From: Pisolithus tinctorius
Taxonomy: Eukaryota; Basidiomycota; Agaricomycetes; Boletales; Pisolithaceae
Assembly (NCBI GenBank): GCA_024663395.1
Contig: JANFAH010000056.1
Coordinates: 310,001-374,000 of the forward strand
Direction of reading: 5' to 3'
DNA length: 64,000 bases
In this document: in pieces, positions 9,992 to 21,110 of the stretch
How the letters are laid out: each line of letters starts with the position of its first letter
Numbering within the stretch: the first letter of the stretch is position 1
The notes under the pieces: generated by a model
Told to the model about the DNA's origin: nothing
Databases searched by the model: none
What the model saw: the letters and a program-made list of their open reading frames with translations, nothing else
Translations under genes and position numbers: made by a program

Positions 9992-10955
9992 TGTCATATC
10001 CATGACTCTCGGACTCGGACTCAGCCCAGTCCAGACCCCTAGCCCCTATCTCCAGTCAAGTCCGGTCCCAGTCCAGCCTAGAAAACCTAATTCCGGCCTA
10101 GAGAACTCAACTCCAGCCCTAGGAAACCCAACTCCGGTCCAAATAACTTAAGTCCGGTGTTTTACCCCTATCTCTGGTCCATTTTGGCCTCCCAGCCTTG
10201 CGCTGCTCCACCCCGGTCCTCCTAGGTCCATGTCTGGGTCACCCAGACATAACTCCGGTCTGTTTCCCTTTGTTTGTACTATATTTAGTCTAGCCCATTC
10301 ATCTGACTTTTGCTTACTGTACAAATCCTGTGTCTGACCCTGGTATGCCAGTCACCCGGACTTTGGCTATTAGCCTTGGCACAGCCACTATGGCTATCCA
10401 CTCTCTTGCTAATCTTCTTGCTAATAGCTTATTAACAAGTCCAGCTCTATGTTCATTATCCCAGACCGGCCTCATGTATTTAACCCCTGTACATACTTCA
10501 TAGCACCCTGAGTCAGAATATCAACTTAGTATTACCCTCAACTCCGTACTACCCCTCGAGACTACTCTATAGCTAAGGCCGAGCCTTAAGCTATCCCCGG
10601 CCCCTGTCCTGGACCTCTCCCTGGCTTGCATAAGGGTACAGCACATAAGCTGAGACCAAGGGAGGTAGATCCAACCCCAGACCGGCTTCCCCTTGTGCGC
10701 ACTCCAACACTGGTTGGTTTCCCACGCTACCGGTCTTATTCCCACGCTCCCGGCCTTAAGTCCGGTACTCCGGACTTAGCCCCTGACCTCCGGCCTCAAC
10801 TCCGGTCCCACCGGACTTGGCCCCTGTCTCCCGGCCTTGATTCTGGCCACTCGGACTTGGCCCCTGTCTCTCGGCCTTGACTTTGGCCACTCGGACTTAA
10901 CCCCTGTCTCCTGGTCTTGAAGCCCGGTCACCCAAGGGTAAACCCGTACTTCACA
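9992..10955 (+). repeat. Solo LTR 1 (964 bp) with 5-bp target duplication GGTTC
   Basis: It begins TGTCATATCC and ends ACTTCACA (TG...CA). It is flanked by GGTTC at 9987-9991 and again at 10956-10960, a perfect 5-bp duplication. No internal retrotransposon genes are attached, so this is a solo LTR left by recombination between the two LTRs of one element. The sequence is rich in CCGG. It ends with three tandem units of about 41 bp (10,812-10,930). The same family occurs inverted at 12750-13650. Confidence 0.93.
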
Positions 10956-11746
10956 GGTTCTGGAAATCGTTCACTATAGCCATCTCCAACTAGTGCCACC
11001 CCACGCCTGCCATCCTGAGTGATAGATGAGGATTATGATGAGGGTGTTGCTGATGCATCAGTTAACTTGTCCCAGACCCATCCTGCCAAGCAATCAGCTT
11101 CTGCGCATGACAACTACAATGTGACAAGGCACTCGCCAACACTGTCTAATGCAAGTCACCACACCGTCAATTCACTATGTGATGCCACCCCCCATCGTTG
11201 ATCTATGTTGTCCTCCAATGGTCCTTCACCTGCTTCGTCCAGAGCATCATCCCTCAAGCGACTGCTCAGTCCCACAACAGAGGAAACAGACAGTAAGTGC
11301 ACTCTTTTTTTATTTTTTTAAAAAAAAAAATTCTGAATTAAAGTGCATGAGGGAGCATTTACCCTATGTTGCACTATTCTAACTAATTCGACATACTAGC
11401 ATGGGCCTCCTGTGGCCTACCAGTCCTTACCAGCAAGCGAATGCCCTAATGGCAGAGCCTAGGGCTCCCCATTAGTCTGCCATTCCTGCTGGCTGTTTTA
11501 GACACTCCACCTTGAGGTAAGGTAGGTTTAAGACTTTGGCTAGCCATTTGAATCTATCTACATGTTTAGTAAGCACTCTCAAGTCGAGAGTGTGAAGTGA
11601 GGTAGTGGTTCATCTTTTGGACAACACACCCCTGTTCCATCTCACTCATCTCACTCCTTCCTGTTGCAAGTGTAGTACTCCAGCACTCAGCAACGCTAGT
11701 CCCTACTAGCACTTGGTGGTTAAACCACACCAAGCCTAGATACCTT
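10956..11746 (+). other. Unassigned repeat-island sequence
   Basis: Short plus-strand frames only (for example 11019-11201), with no recognised domain. A run of T followed by A lies near 11307-11330 and a strong hairpin at 11430-11492. Otherwise nothing can be supported. Confidence 0.4.
11430..11492. repeat. Long imperfect palindrome (hairpin)
   Basis: The core pairs CTAATGG (11446-11452) with CCATTAG (11469-11475) and GAGCC (11455-11459) with GGCTC (11463-11467) around the loop TAG. Outer arms starting CCAGCA and ending TGCTGG pair as well. Such a structure could mark an element end or an RNA hairpin. Confidence 0.6.
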
Positions 11747-11820
11747 GACCAAATAGCTCAGTGGTTAGAGCACCTGGTCAAAACCTGGGAGGTCCAGGGT
11801 TCAATCCCCCTGTCTGGTCG
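11747..11820 (+). pseudogene. tRNA-like sequence with intact box A and box B (tRNA relic or SINE head)
   Basis: The stretch has a tRNA D-arm and box A (TAGCTCAGTGG), a box B (GGTTCAATCC) and acceptor arms GACCAAA and TCTGGTC that pair with one mismatch. The anticodon loop lacks the universal U33 (it reads TCAAAAC). The T-loop needs an extra base for the stem CAGGG/CCCTG to pair. No T-run terminator follows. A functional tRNA is therefore unlikely; a tRNA-derived SINE head or tRNA pseudogene fits better. Confidence 0.55.
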
Positions 11821-12629
11821 CATTTATTGCAACACTTCCACATGCTGCCCGCATCACACTTGCCCAATTCTCATCTGCATAACAAGAGTCGCTGGAACAC
11901 TTCCGAGACAAGGGTTCTCTTTTGATGGATGCATGTATTTTGACTGTGGTGGGCACAGGTAAAGACTCAGTGAGCAAGTGCTTGCAGACAGTACTCAAAA
12001 GGTGTTAGAATGACCATGTGGCTGACCGTCTGGGATGCAAACTTGAGAAGCAGTTAGGCATTAGGTAGTATATATAACTCAAGTACTAAATGAACAGAGA
12101 CCCCTGTATATACAGTATATGGTGTAGAATAACACTTTCTTTACTACTACTACTATCTTGACTAGTTTGACTTTTGAACTTTTTGAGAAATACTATCTTG
12201 ACTATTTTAACTATTTTGACTAATCTAAACTTTGTCTGTATTGAGTGTGACTGGAAATAGCTATAATAGTTGAAATAGACAAATAATTCCATAAAAAGCA
12301 CAGATAGTATTTGGTTAATTTCCTGATGAAATAAGTGGCCTCACTTGGAGGACTTCTTTTCCTTTATGAGAAGGTATGGGAGGTTTGAACAAAGAGGCTG
12401 CTGATGGAGGCCTCTTACTTCCTTCTTCTTGGCATGAAGACACATTGACGAAGAGGAAGGTTAATGCTGAAGGTTAGGGGCTAGCTCACCAATGATTAAC
12501 ACCGATGGTTCCTGTGGTAGTGGCAGGAGGTGCTCGTTTTGCACGCTATTTTGCCTAGCAAGGATTCCAGAGTACAGGTATCCAAAGGGTAATCCAGTCT
12601 TTGATGTGGCTGGGTGATTCAAAATCTTC
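11821..12629. other. No recognised gene
   Basis: AT-rich sequence (12,060-12,330 in particular) with only short open frames on either strand. No domain, RNA gene or repeat end was identified up to the start of repeat copy A. Confidence 0.5.
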
Positions 12630-14221
12630 TGTTATGCCAATGACTTGTATTGCATCACAAATTGAGTGCAATGTAGCACAAGCATGTGACTGCATGAGAA
12701 GTGACACATAATTTAACTTTGCTAGCAATGGGACACTAGCCTTGGCCAATGTGAAGTATGGGTTTACCCTCGGGTGACCAGGCTTCAAGACCAGGTGACA
12801 GGGGTTAAGTCCGAGTGGCCAAAGTCAAGGCCGAGAGACAGGGGTCAAGTCCGGTTGGACCGGAGTTGAGGCTGGAGGTTAGGGGCTAAGTCCGGAGGAC
12901 TGGACTTAAGACTGGGAGCGCGGGAACAAGGCTGGTAGCATGGGAAACCGACTGGTCTTGGAGTGTGCACAAGGGGAAGCCAGTCCGGGGTTGGATCTAC
13001 CTCCCTTGGTCTCAGCTTATGTGCTGTACCCTTATGCAAGCCAGGGAGAGGTCTGGGACAGGGGCCGGGGATAGCTTAAGGCTCAGCCTTAGCTATAGAG
13101 TAGATCAAGGGGTAACACGGAGTTGAGGGTAATACTAAGTTGATATTCTAACTGGGGTGCTACGAAGTATGTACAGGGGTTAAATACAGGAGGCCAGTCC
13201 AGGATAATGAACATAGAGCCGGACTTGTGAATAAGCTATTAGTGAGATGATTAGCAAGACAAGAATAGCCACAGTGGCTATGTAGAGGCTAATAGCCAAA
13301 GTCCGGGTGACCGGCATAACTGGGGTTGGACACAGGATATGTACAGTAAGCAGAGTTAGACAAAAGGACGAGACTAAATATAGCACAAACAAATGAAAAC
13401 AGACTGGAGTTATGTCCGGGTGACCCGGACATAGACCTGGGAGGACCAGGGTGGAGCAGCACAAGGCCGGGAGGCCGAAATGGACCGGAGATAGGGGTAA
13501 AACACCGGACTTAAGTTATTTAGACCAGAGTTGGGTTGTCTAGGGCCAGGATTGGGTTTTCTAAGCTGGACTAGGGCTGGGCTTGACCGGAGACAGGGGT
13601 TAGGGGTCCAGACTGGACTGAGACTGAGTCCAAGAGTCATGGATATGACAGCCAACCAAAGTCATACTGTCGAGTCCTCATGGGTACAGCAAGCAGAGCT
13701 AAGGTGGTTGCAAAGTAGATTTCGAATGGAGAGCAAGTATGATACATGCAGGTTTATATACATATGTAAAGTACTGTGGCACAAACATTCAAAAACATTT
13801 AAATGTACACCTGAGTTCCTAACAAGGCATCAGCAAGTCATAGTGAGTCATGTGCAGCAGGACTACACATATAACCACATCTGCAGAGCAGAAGGACTCA
13901 GGGGTGAACATATGACAAAGGGAGGAAAACTGTGTATATGACATATAGGGGTAAATGGGTACCAGGGGTACATGTGTCATGTGACTGCATGGATCAGGGC
14001 CACCAGCAGATCATGGAAGGAAGGGGAATGGATGCAATGTCTGGCTATAGTACAACACAGGGTAAACAGGGGCAAGAGATAAAAGGAAACATATGGAATG
14101 CAAGCCCAACTGCATAGACAGTGGCTTGCAGGTGACAGAACATTGTCACTCAAAAGTGTGATGAGGCACAAGCATATTGTACAAAGTCTAAAAAAGGGAA
14201 GCATGTGAGCACAGCATAACA
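12630..14221 (-). repeat. Repeat family C, copy A (about 686 bp native length), interrupted by solo LTR 2
   Basis: On the minus strand the unit starts TGTTATGC and ends GCATAACA, so it is bounded by TG...CA like an LTR. Removing solo LTR 2 and one copy of its target duplication leaves about 686 bp, which matches copy B (14963-16619) end to end in the opposite orientation. A TATATAAA-like promoter motif is clear in copy B (about 16,393). No matching target duplication was found at its borders, so identification as an LTR is inference. Confidence 0.7.
12750..13650 (-). repeat. Solo LTR 2 (901 bp) with 5-bp target duplication GCCAA
   Basis: Same family as 9992-10955 but reversed: the minus strand begins TGTCATATCC and ends ACTTCACA. 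GCCAA is present at 12745-12749 and 13651-13655. It interrupts repeat copy A; the uninterrupted site is preserved in copy B. It has two of the 41-bp tandem units where solo LTR 1 has three, which explains most of the length difference. Confidence 0.93.
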
Positions 14222-14962
14222 AGAAGCTTGACTGAAGCAACTCTTCCATCCTCCAGGAAGCCTTGAAGACACAGGAGGCTGTCATCAAGATCATCCATGA
14301 AGACTGTGGCCCCTCACTCATATCCTCCTTCCATTCCTTTCTCAACTAACTCCCCTTTGATGTCATGGTCCATGGGCTCTTCTCTCTGATGAGTCAAACA
14401 GCACCTAGAGGATCAAGCCTTCCTTCAGACTCTGACTGAAAAGAAACATGTGCAGTCTCAGGAAAAGAAGCTGGTCACCAAAGGAGTGTGGAACATTGAC
14501 CTGGAGGAACATCAGAGGCTGGAAGAGATGTCAAACAGAGGTGTTGCGATTGCTGGGAGAAGATTATACCAGGCCAAGGCTGAGAACACTTCCAGGCCAT
14601 CACAGATGCCCTCACCAATGTCCCCTTCAATGGGACTCCCTGCAACTGGCTCAACTTTTTCGCTCAGGCCCATGGGGACACAGCTGGAAAGGCCCTCTTC
14701 AATGCTCATAAGACAACAAGACCTTTTCCAGCTTCTCCCTTCATTCCACTCTCCATCAACTCCCTCAGCAAATATGAACTTGGTGGGCTCATACCCCTCA
14801 ATTGGCAGCATCCCCTGCATCAGTTCACCTGTTACTGATGTTCATGCCTTGGACATTGGTCATCTAACTGCCCAGCTCAGTGGCAACTAACCATGACATC
14901 TGCTCCTGGGTGGTCAAGGGCCTTTTCCTGCCTTCAGAGGACCTCAGGCCTTTGGGAGGTGA
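14222..14962 (+). pseudogene. Gag-like fragment with a decayed zinc knuckle
   Basis: Broken plus-strand frames run through this interval. Near 14,830-14,870 one frame reads C-x2-C-x4-H-x4-C (ending GHWSSNC), the pattern of a retroviral zinc knuckle, with a TGA replacing one residue between the first two cysteines. Upstream text such as NWLNFFAQAHGDTAGKALF is coding-like. This suggests the remnant of a retroelement gag between the two inverted repeat copies. Confidence 0.4.
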
Positions 14963-16619
14963 TGTTATGCTGCACTCACTTTATTTCCTTTTATAGACTT
15001 TGTACTTTACTGCTTGCACCCATCACTGCCTCTGAGCAATGTTCTCCTTGCCTGCAAGCCACTGCCTATGCAGTTGGACTTGCATTCCATATGTTTCCTT
15101 TTGTGTCTTACCCCTGTTTACCCCACATTGTACCATAGCCAGTGTAGGGAATAAGTACTCCCTACTAAGGAGATTTAATTATTTTATCTTTTCTACTGTG
15201 TTTTTGCTTTGATTCACATTAGTGATACTTAGCCTACCTTTGTAGCGCATTTTTGGTAGCTTAGTCAGCATTTTTGCGCACTACTGTAGGTCTACAGTAC
15301 ACAACAATAATAAAAAGAAAAAGAACCAGACTGTGAGACTGTGATAATCAAAGACTGCAAACAAAAGACTGTGACAAGCCCTCATTGAGGCACTCCCAGA
15401 CAACCTGTCAAGTTCAGGGTGTCTGGGTTGAGGCCAGACTGGAGACCAAAGTGGGCACGAGGCTGAGGGATTGGGGTCAGGGGGAAAGTTAAAGATACAG
15501 AGGGGTGGACTGATTGGACTTAGTGACTGAGGTTACAGTGCTATTCTCTTGCATGGGTCTCAGTCCAAGTCCAAGGCCGAGGTGGGATTATCAGGGTAAC
15601 TTAGTTGATTTCAGACTGAAGGGTACAGGCCAAGTATCTACAAGTTTATATACTAGAGACAACTATAGTATGGAGACCAGTAATGCTGGTCTCACAAGGA
15701 TTGCTAAGAAGATTGGTAAGACAGGTATTAGTAAGGTATGACAAAGACAATGGAGACCAGGATGGGTGGACCAGAGACAAGACCAGGCAGGATTCAACCA
15801 AAGTGACAGGCACTGCAAAGCAGTGTTCACCACACTAGACTAACTGGGGATATGGGATTGGCAAGGCTGAGGCCAGACTGAATGCATATGAGGCTGAGTC
15901 CAGCTGGGGTCAAGACATGGCTATGACACAACCTCCAGACACCATTACTCACTCCTTTCACTATTCCATTCATTCTGCCCAACTCAAATCCACTCCTTTG
16001 TCTCTTTTTCACTGATCCAAGCTCAGAACCCCTCTGGGTCAAACTGGACCTAATTCTATCCACCCTTGGGAGTATCCTACACTCCCCAGCTTCACTTTCT
16101 ACCCAAGCTACACCAGACTACATCCATCTGCCCTTCCTTCCATGATCTGCTGGTGGCCCTGATCCATGCAGTCATGTGACATGTGTACTCCAGTTACACA
16201 TCTACCCCTGTATATGTACATGGTTGACCCTCCTTTGTCATATGCTCACCCCCAGTTCCCTCTGCTGTGGAGACTCAGTCATATGTGTACACTTGCTGTG
16301 CAGTGACACAGTATGACTCAATGATACCTTAGCAGGAACTCAGGTGTACATTTAAACATTTTCAAATGCTTGTCCTGCAGTACTTTACATACATATATAA
16401 ACCCACATGCATTGTACTGTCCCTTCATTCAAAATCTACTTTGCAACCATCCTTAGCTCTGCTTGCTGTACCCCAGAGGACTCAACAGTACAACTTCAGT
16501 TGGCCAAGACTAGTGTCCCATCACTAGTGAAGTTAAATTATGTGTCACTTCTCATGTGGTTACATGCTTGTGCTTCATTGCACTCAATTCATGATGCAAT
16601 ATGAGCCATCAGCATAACA
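14963..16619 (+). repeat. Repeat family C, copy B (about 683 bp native length), interrupted by a 970-bp insertion
   Basis: It starts TGTTATGC and ends GCATAACA on the plus strand. Without the insertion at 15143-16112 it is the inverted counterpart of copy A. It keeps the site GTTGGCCAAG, which shows what copy A looked like before solo LTR 2 arrived. An ACATATATAAACCC block near 16,390 resembles an LTR TATA region. Confidence 0.7.
15143..16112. mobile_element. 970-bp insertion in copy B, TG...CA ended, 4-bp duplication CCAG (probable solo LTR, third family)
   Basis: The insert begins TGTAGGG and ends GCTACA, with CCAG at 15139-15142 and 16113-16116. Copy A shows the uninterrupted sequence (AGCCAGAC when read in the same direction), which fixes both borders. 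The inverted ends TGTAG/CTACA and the absence of transposase or pol coding fit a solo LTR, though a 4-bp duplication is less usual than 5 bp. A TATA-like AGTTTATATACTAG occurs at about 15,640. Confidence 0.75.
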
Positions 16620-17359
16620 ACTACCTATAGGAAGGAATATACTGTAGGTAGGTAAGTAAGTGTCCCAATGTAATGAACAGAAGGAGTCCCACCTCAGACT
16701 TCAAGTTGGTTGAAGCTGAGGTGCAGTAAGAAAAAATAAACTGCTGTGTCCGCTTTTGGATTACATAATGCTGTGCTTAGTGAACCACAACTAAGGTAAA
16801 AGTGACAAACTCCAACACAGTCTGCTGCAGACAATTCAGACAATCCAGACAATCTAGATGTCTGACACTAGATAACTGAATGGTGTGCCAAGAGTTCAAA
16901 TGAATCAAATTAAAGTTTGTCAGACTAAATCAGATGGATCAGACAAGCAGGCTACTTGTAACTTTGCTGATGCTAGAGCATGTGATAACACTGCAACTGC
17001 CAGTGTGTGACATTATCATGAAGTATCATGAGAAAGTTCCCCCTTAACCCGGCCCATCACAGGAGAGCATGACAAAAGTCCTAACAGACTAGGACTAGCT
17101 TACGCGTCCTGGAACATATGTATTACAAGGATGTCATGTGTCTGAGTCTGCCTCGCTCATGTAGCCTTACCACTATTCACCTGGTTCAGTGCAGCATCTG
17201 CTTTTTGCAAGTCCCTCTCGCTCAAACTCTTTTCTGCCCCTCCTGGTGCGGGCGTACTTACCCCAGAATGCATAGAGCTCCCACGGGAACGCATCTTCAG
17301 GACGAGGGGGCTACTCGGCCTCTGAGTGGCGAGATAAACATTTTGATAGCTGGCCTGAC
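16620..17359. other. Boundary of the repeat island; no recognised gene
   Basis: Nothing conserved was seen. The last part (from about 17,100) lies directly downstream of the glycogen synthase gene and probably holds its 3' untranslated region. Confidence 0.5.
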
Positions 17360-19751
17360 TTACAAGGGGTATCCTTCATCCTCGTCTTCGGCCGACTTCG
17401 GGAAACCAAATCCACGATAGTCGCTTGTATTCAGACGTTGCATCTAGTAAGAATCACGTGTGAATGAACGCAACTCCACAGATAACATGCCATAGCGTAC
17501 CTCTTCCGTCAAGGTCCCCATGTCCCCAGGAGTGGCTAATCCAGTGATGCGCAGACGCGGGCTTGCGGGAACTGACGTCGGGTGGTACCGCTCGGGCCCA
17601 GCACTGAAGTAGTCCTCTTCCTCCTCTGATTCCCCGTTGGAGTTCACGAAAGCGTCTGGGTATGCCCGCCTTAATGCCAGCTGCCGTGCTTTCGAATACT
17701 CCACACCCAAGTTCTTCCAATCAAGCAGGGGACTAAGCCGCTCAACCCGGTTTCGCTGGTTGATGCGCTGTCTCCGCGTCTTGCTGCAGAAGGCGAATAG
17801 GTAGTTCGCAAGCTGGCTGACAGATTCCTCCACGGACAGCAAACGGCGATCAACAATGTAACAACCTTCGTCCTCGGGACTCTCAATCATGTCTTGCATG
17901 AAACATCCAAACCCAGACAGGTTGGTAGTAATCGACGGCACTCCCATCTAGCCAGCATAACGGTCACCTGATCCGCAGCTCACGCGGAAGAATCACTTAC
18001 CACCGTGCATTCAGCGGGAGTGTATCCCCAAGGCTCGTAGTAGCTCGGGAATACACCCAAATGACAGCCCCTGACGAACTCTTCGTAATCAAGGCCCAAG
18101 ATTGGATGGTTGGCGTTTAAAAAGTCGGGGTGGAAAACGATCTTGACACGATCCTCGGGTGTGTTGAAGAGCTTCACTTGACGAATCTGGTTAAGAATCG
18201 GATCATTACCATCATCTACCATGTTGTGGGTAACGACTGGGGGAAGCGAGCTGCGCTTGAGAGCGAATATCCGCCGTTTCATAAGAACCTGGTCTTCCGT
18301 AGAGATTAGGTCGGAGGGTGCCAGTTCGAACTTCCCTTCCCTGCGGTCACAACAAGTCAATGTCTCCCTCGCTCCATTGCGCCAGTTCAATACATACCCA
18401 TTGAATCTTGCGGCGTGATCAAACAAGCGTGCCCCGATGCGCTTTTGGATCTCAGAAACGGTGTCTTGAAGCTGCTTCATCACAGCCTGTCCTTTAAGAG
18501 CCTCAATGGTATACGAGTTCGTGGCGGCGGGCATAATGATAAAGGCAACCACCGTCATCTTTGAACCGGATTTCTTCAGAAGATAGTTGAGACCTGCATC
18601 GACGTTATAGAGAGTAACGTAGTGGATATCAGGAACACTGACGGGCTAACGATTCGATGAACATGTCGACACCTTTGTTGCGGTATTCGTAGCGACCGGC
18701 AATGAACATCTATGCACGCATCAATATATCTGAGCCACAGATAGCGAGTGGTGACACACATAAATTGTATTGTCGAGGTCAAAGTCGTAGTGGCCATAGA
18801 AGTGGCCACGGACGAACTCGTGTATTTTTGCCTTGGCGGTGGCGTGCAGGTTCTGAAATTCGTGCATCGCTTGGAATTTGACGACGTTGAGGCCGTTGGG
18901 CAAGATACCGTCCGGCTTGCGTTTGAGGAGATACTCTGCCTCGTAAGCTGTGATATGAGACACGGTGGTGAATACATCTGTGCAGTGTGCGGATGCACGT
19001 TCGATGCAGTATCGGTGGTATATGCCACGTTTTCCGGCTTCATGGTCGACATCAAAGTACTGGAGATTGTTGTAGAAGTCGACATTGCCAGCACAGAGAT
19101 AGCGACCTAGGAGGGTCGCGTGTGTTGTAAAGACAGTGGTGACGTCGATCTGCCGTTTCCTGCAGATCGGGATTGCGACACCAGCCTGCCACTCGTGGAA
19201 GTGAGTGACGACTGCAGTGTCGACTTGCCGTGAGACGTACTGCAATCAGGAGAGCGTCAGGTGAATATGCTTTCCTAGAAAGCTCAAAATCGTTCTACCT
19301 CGCCCAGGAAACAAGCCACAAGATAGCCGAACAGAATGGCGTCATTTGTCTCGGTGTCGTTAGGAGGGGAGGGTATGCCTGCGATGTTCCAAAGGTCGCC
19401 TTTCCACTCGTCCAGACGATGGAAGGCACTCCCCGTATCAAAGAGAAGGACGCGAGGAGCGCCTTCGATGAGCCAGCGACCGTAGAGGGACTTTACACCT
19501 TGGGCACGCATTTGCTCGAGAGAGGCGGCAAGGGCAGGGTCTTCGGGTTCAAGCGCTTCCACCTCCAAGGGGGCAGTCTTGTAGATAAGGGGGCCGATGA
19601 GGGTATATCTGTCGCCATACTCTGCAACGGTGACTGGCACCTTTGTCTTGATGACGGTGTAGATACCGCCGACCTTGTTTGCGACCTCCCAGGCGCACTC
19701 AAAGAGGAGGTGATTCTGGACGTCTCGTTTGGCTGGCATCGGTTCAGCCAT
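17360..19751 (-). CDS. gsy1: Glycogen synthase
   Basis: Six exons (19751-19299, 19239-18760, 18709-18643, 18593-18001, 17947-17501, 17443-17360) give 707 residues, the usual length of fungal glycogen synthase (GT3 family). The enzyme adds glucose from UDP-glucose to the glycogen chain in the cytosol. Seen: the N-terminal NKVGGIYTV block near residue 25, [55 protein letters not shown], and [21 protein letters not shown], where an intron falls after TV. The last exon gives [20 protein letters not shown], an acidic C-terminus typical of the family; without it the frame would end 28 codons earlier in a less typical tail. All introns are GT-AG and 50-59 bp. No lesion seen. Confidence 0.95.
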
Positions 19752-20043
19752 GTTCGTCGTGGATGGAGATCAAACGAATCCTCTATGGAGCTGGATTGGA
19801 GCTGGACACATTTTCCGACCTTGACATCATATCAAAAGAACAGTCCACGTGAACTATCAATTAACACACAGGTCCCATATCAAGCAAGCCAGGTCACATC
19901 TAGAAAAATGTACATATGTAGGGAAGGAACACCTTCAAACCGATGACATTGGTCGCGCTAGGCAAGCAACGCAACTACCACCGCCGTCGCCACGGAAGAA
20001 ATTAGGTTCACCTATATGTACACTACTGTCAGACCACGGTTTA

Positions 20044-21110
20044 TTAAGTAGACGTCACTGGGCGGACCTGATTGTTGGTCAGCAAGTTCAACCCGCCGAT
20101 CACCTTGATCGACTCCTTGTCACGGGGGACAGATGCATCCTGCAAAACCCGCTTACTGTCCACAGAGTACCGTGTGCGCTGGATGGTTGCTCCGAGGAAC
20201 GAGTCCAGCTAAGATGGGTCAAGTCGTGCTGCTCCGATTCCGGTATCAATCGTGGGACGTACCATTGACCCGAGGACTCCCGCAGCAGTGCCCCAGAGTA
20301 CCAGCGAGGGCAGTATACCCATCCAGTCGGCTCGACATACGCGATTTTCTACGACCAGGCTCGTGAAGAGCGTCAGTCCCACCACGCACCCGCCCGCTAC
20401 CGATGCGAGGGTGCCCCCGATGGAAATGCCACCGTTGGTTCCCGGAGGTACAGGTTTCAGCGTCGTAATCAGGATCGGCCGAGAGGTTGAGAGTATACCC
20501 AGCTCCGAAGCTAGCGTATCTCCCAGACAACAGGCAAATTGACTGTAAGGCACAAACGTGCATTGGTAAACGTCGATATGATTCAACCGTCAATGGGACT
20601 TACCCCAGGACGATAAAGAGGAGCGCCCGACTGAGACCGTTGGATATACTTGCGGACAAGGGGCACCAGCTTTCAGTGTCATACAGCGGACCTTCAACGG
20701 GCAGAACGGACGGCAGCAAGGACCATGGCAACACGTTTGGTGTAAACGTCACACTCCATATGATTGAAGCGATGAATGCAGCTATCGAGTTACATAGTAC
20801 CTGCCAGCCGGTGCGGTAACCAGCGTCCTGAAAGCCTTCTTCCAGCTGCGCCTTGCGTTTCTTCCCGTCTATAGTCCGTCGGCACGGTGCAGTACTGAAC
20901 ACGCATCAACGACTCACATTTTGTAGCCCGCGAGGCGAGCAGGTAGAATGTGATGAGGGTTACACCTATGGCACGGACAGGCGCCGCCATGACCAGAAAG
21001 CCTACGACGAAGGCCGTGGCAGCACCCGACGGCGACAGTTTGCGGGAACGGGCTCCATTCACAGCCAGTGCAGTGGCCAGCACGAAGGGTACCACAGGAA
21101 ACGTCGTCAT
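20044..21110 (-). CDS. TMEM19/DUF92 family integral membrane protein
   Basis: Four exons (21110-20918, 20868-20604, 20542-20263, 20208-20044) encode 300 residues. Recognised blocks are SRKLSPSGAATAFVVG, ATKYGKKRKAQLEEGF, CCLGDTLASELG and PPGTNGGISIGGTLASVAGG, in the order seen in TMEM19/DUF92 proteins, with several hydrophobic segments. Plant and cyanobacterial relatives (VTE6) act on prenyl phosphates; the fungal role is not established. The ATG at 21110 was chosen because an upstream in-frame start would be GTG. The C-terminus LLTNNQVRPVTST comes from the last exon. It is tandem with glycogen synthase (292 bp between). Confidence 0.88.

Noticed and set aside
10812..10930. Tandem units as a CRISPR-like array
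   Set aside because: The units are contiguous without spacers and lie within a eukaryotic LTR.
15143..16080. Right end of the 970-bp insertion at CCTACA (16080)
   Set aside because: The inverted match to the left end is attractive, but comparison with the empty site in copy A requires the insertion to extend to 16112.
12630..16619. One large DNA transposon with 680-bp terminal inverted repeats
   Set aside because: Each repeat copy has TG...CA ends on both its outer and inner side, which fits two separate LTR-like insertions better than the arms of one element.
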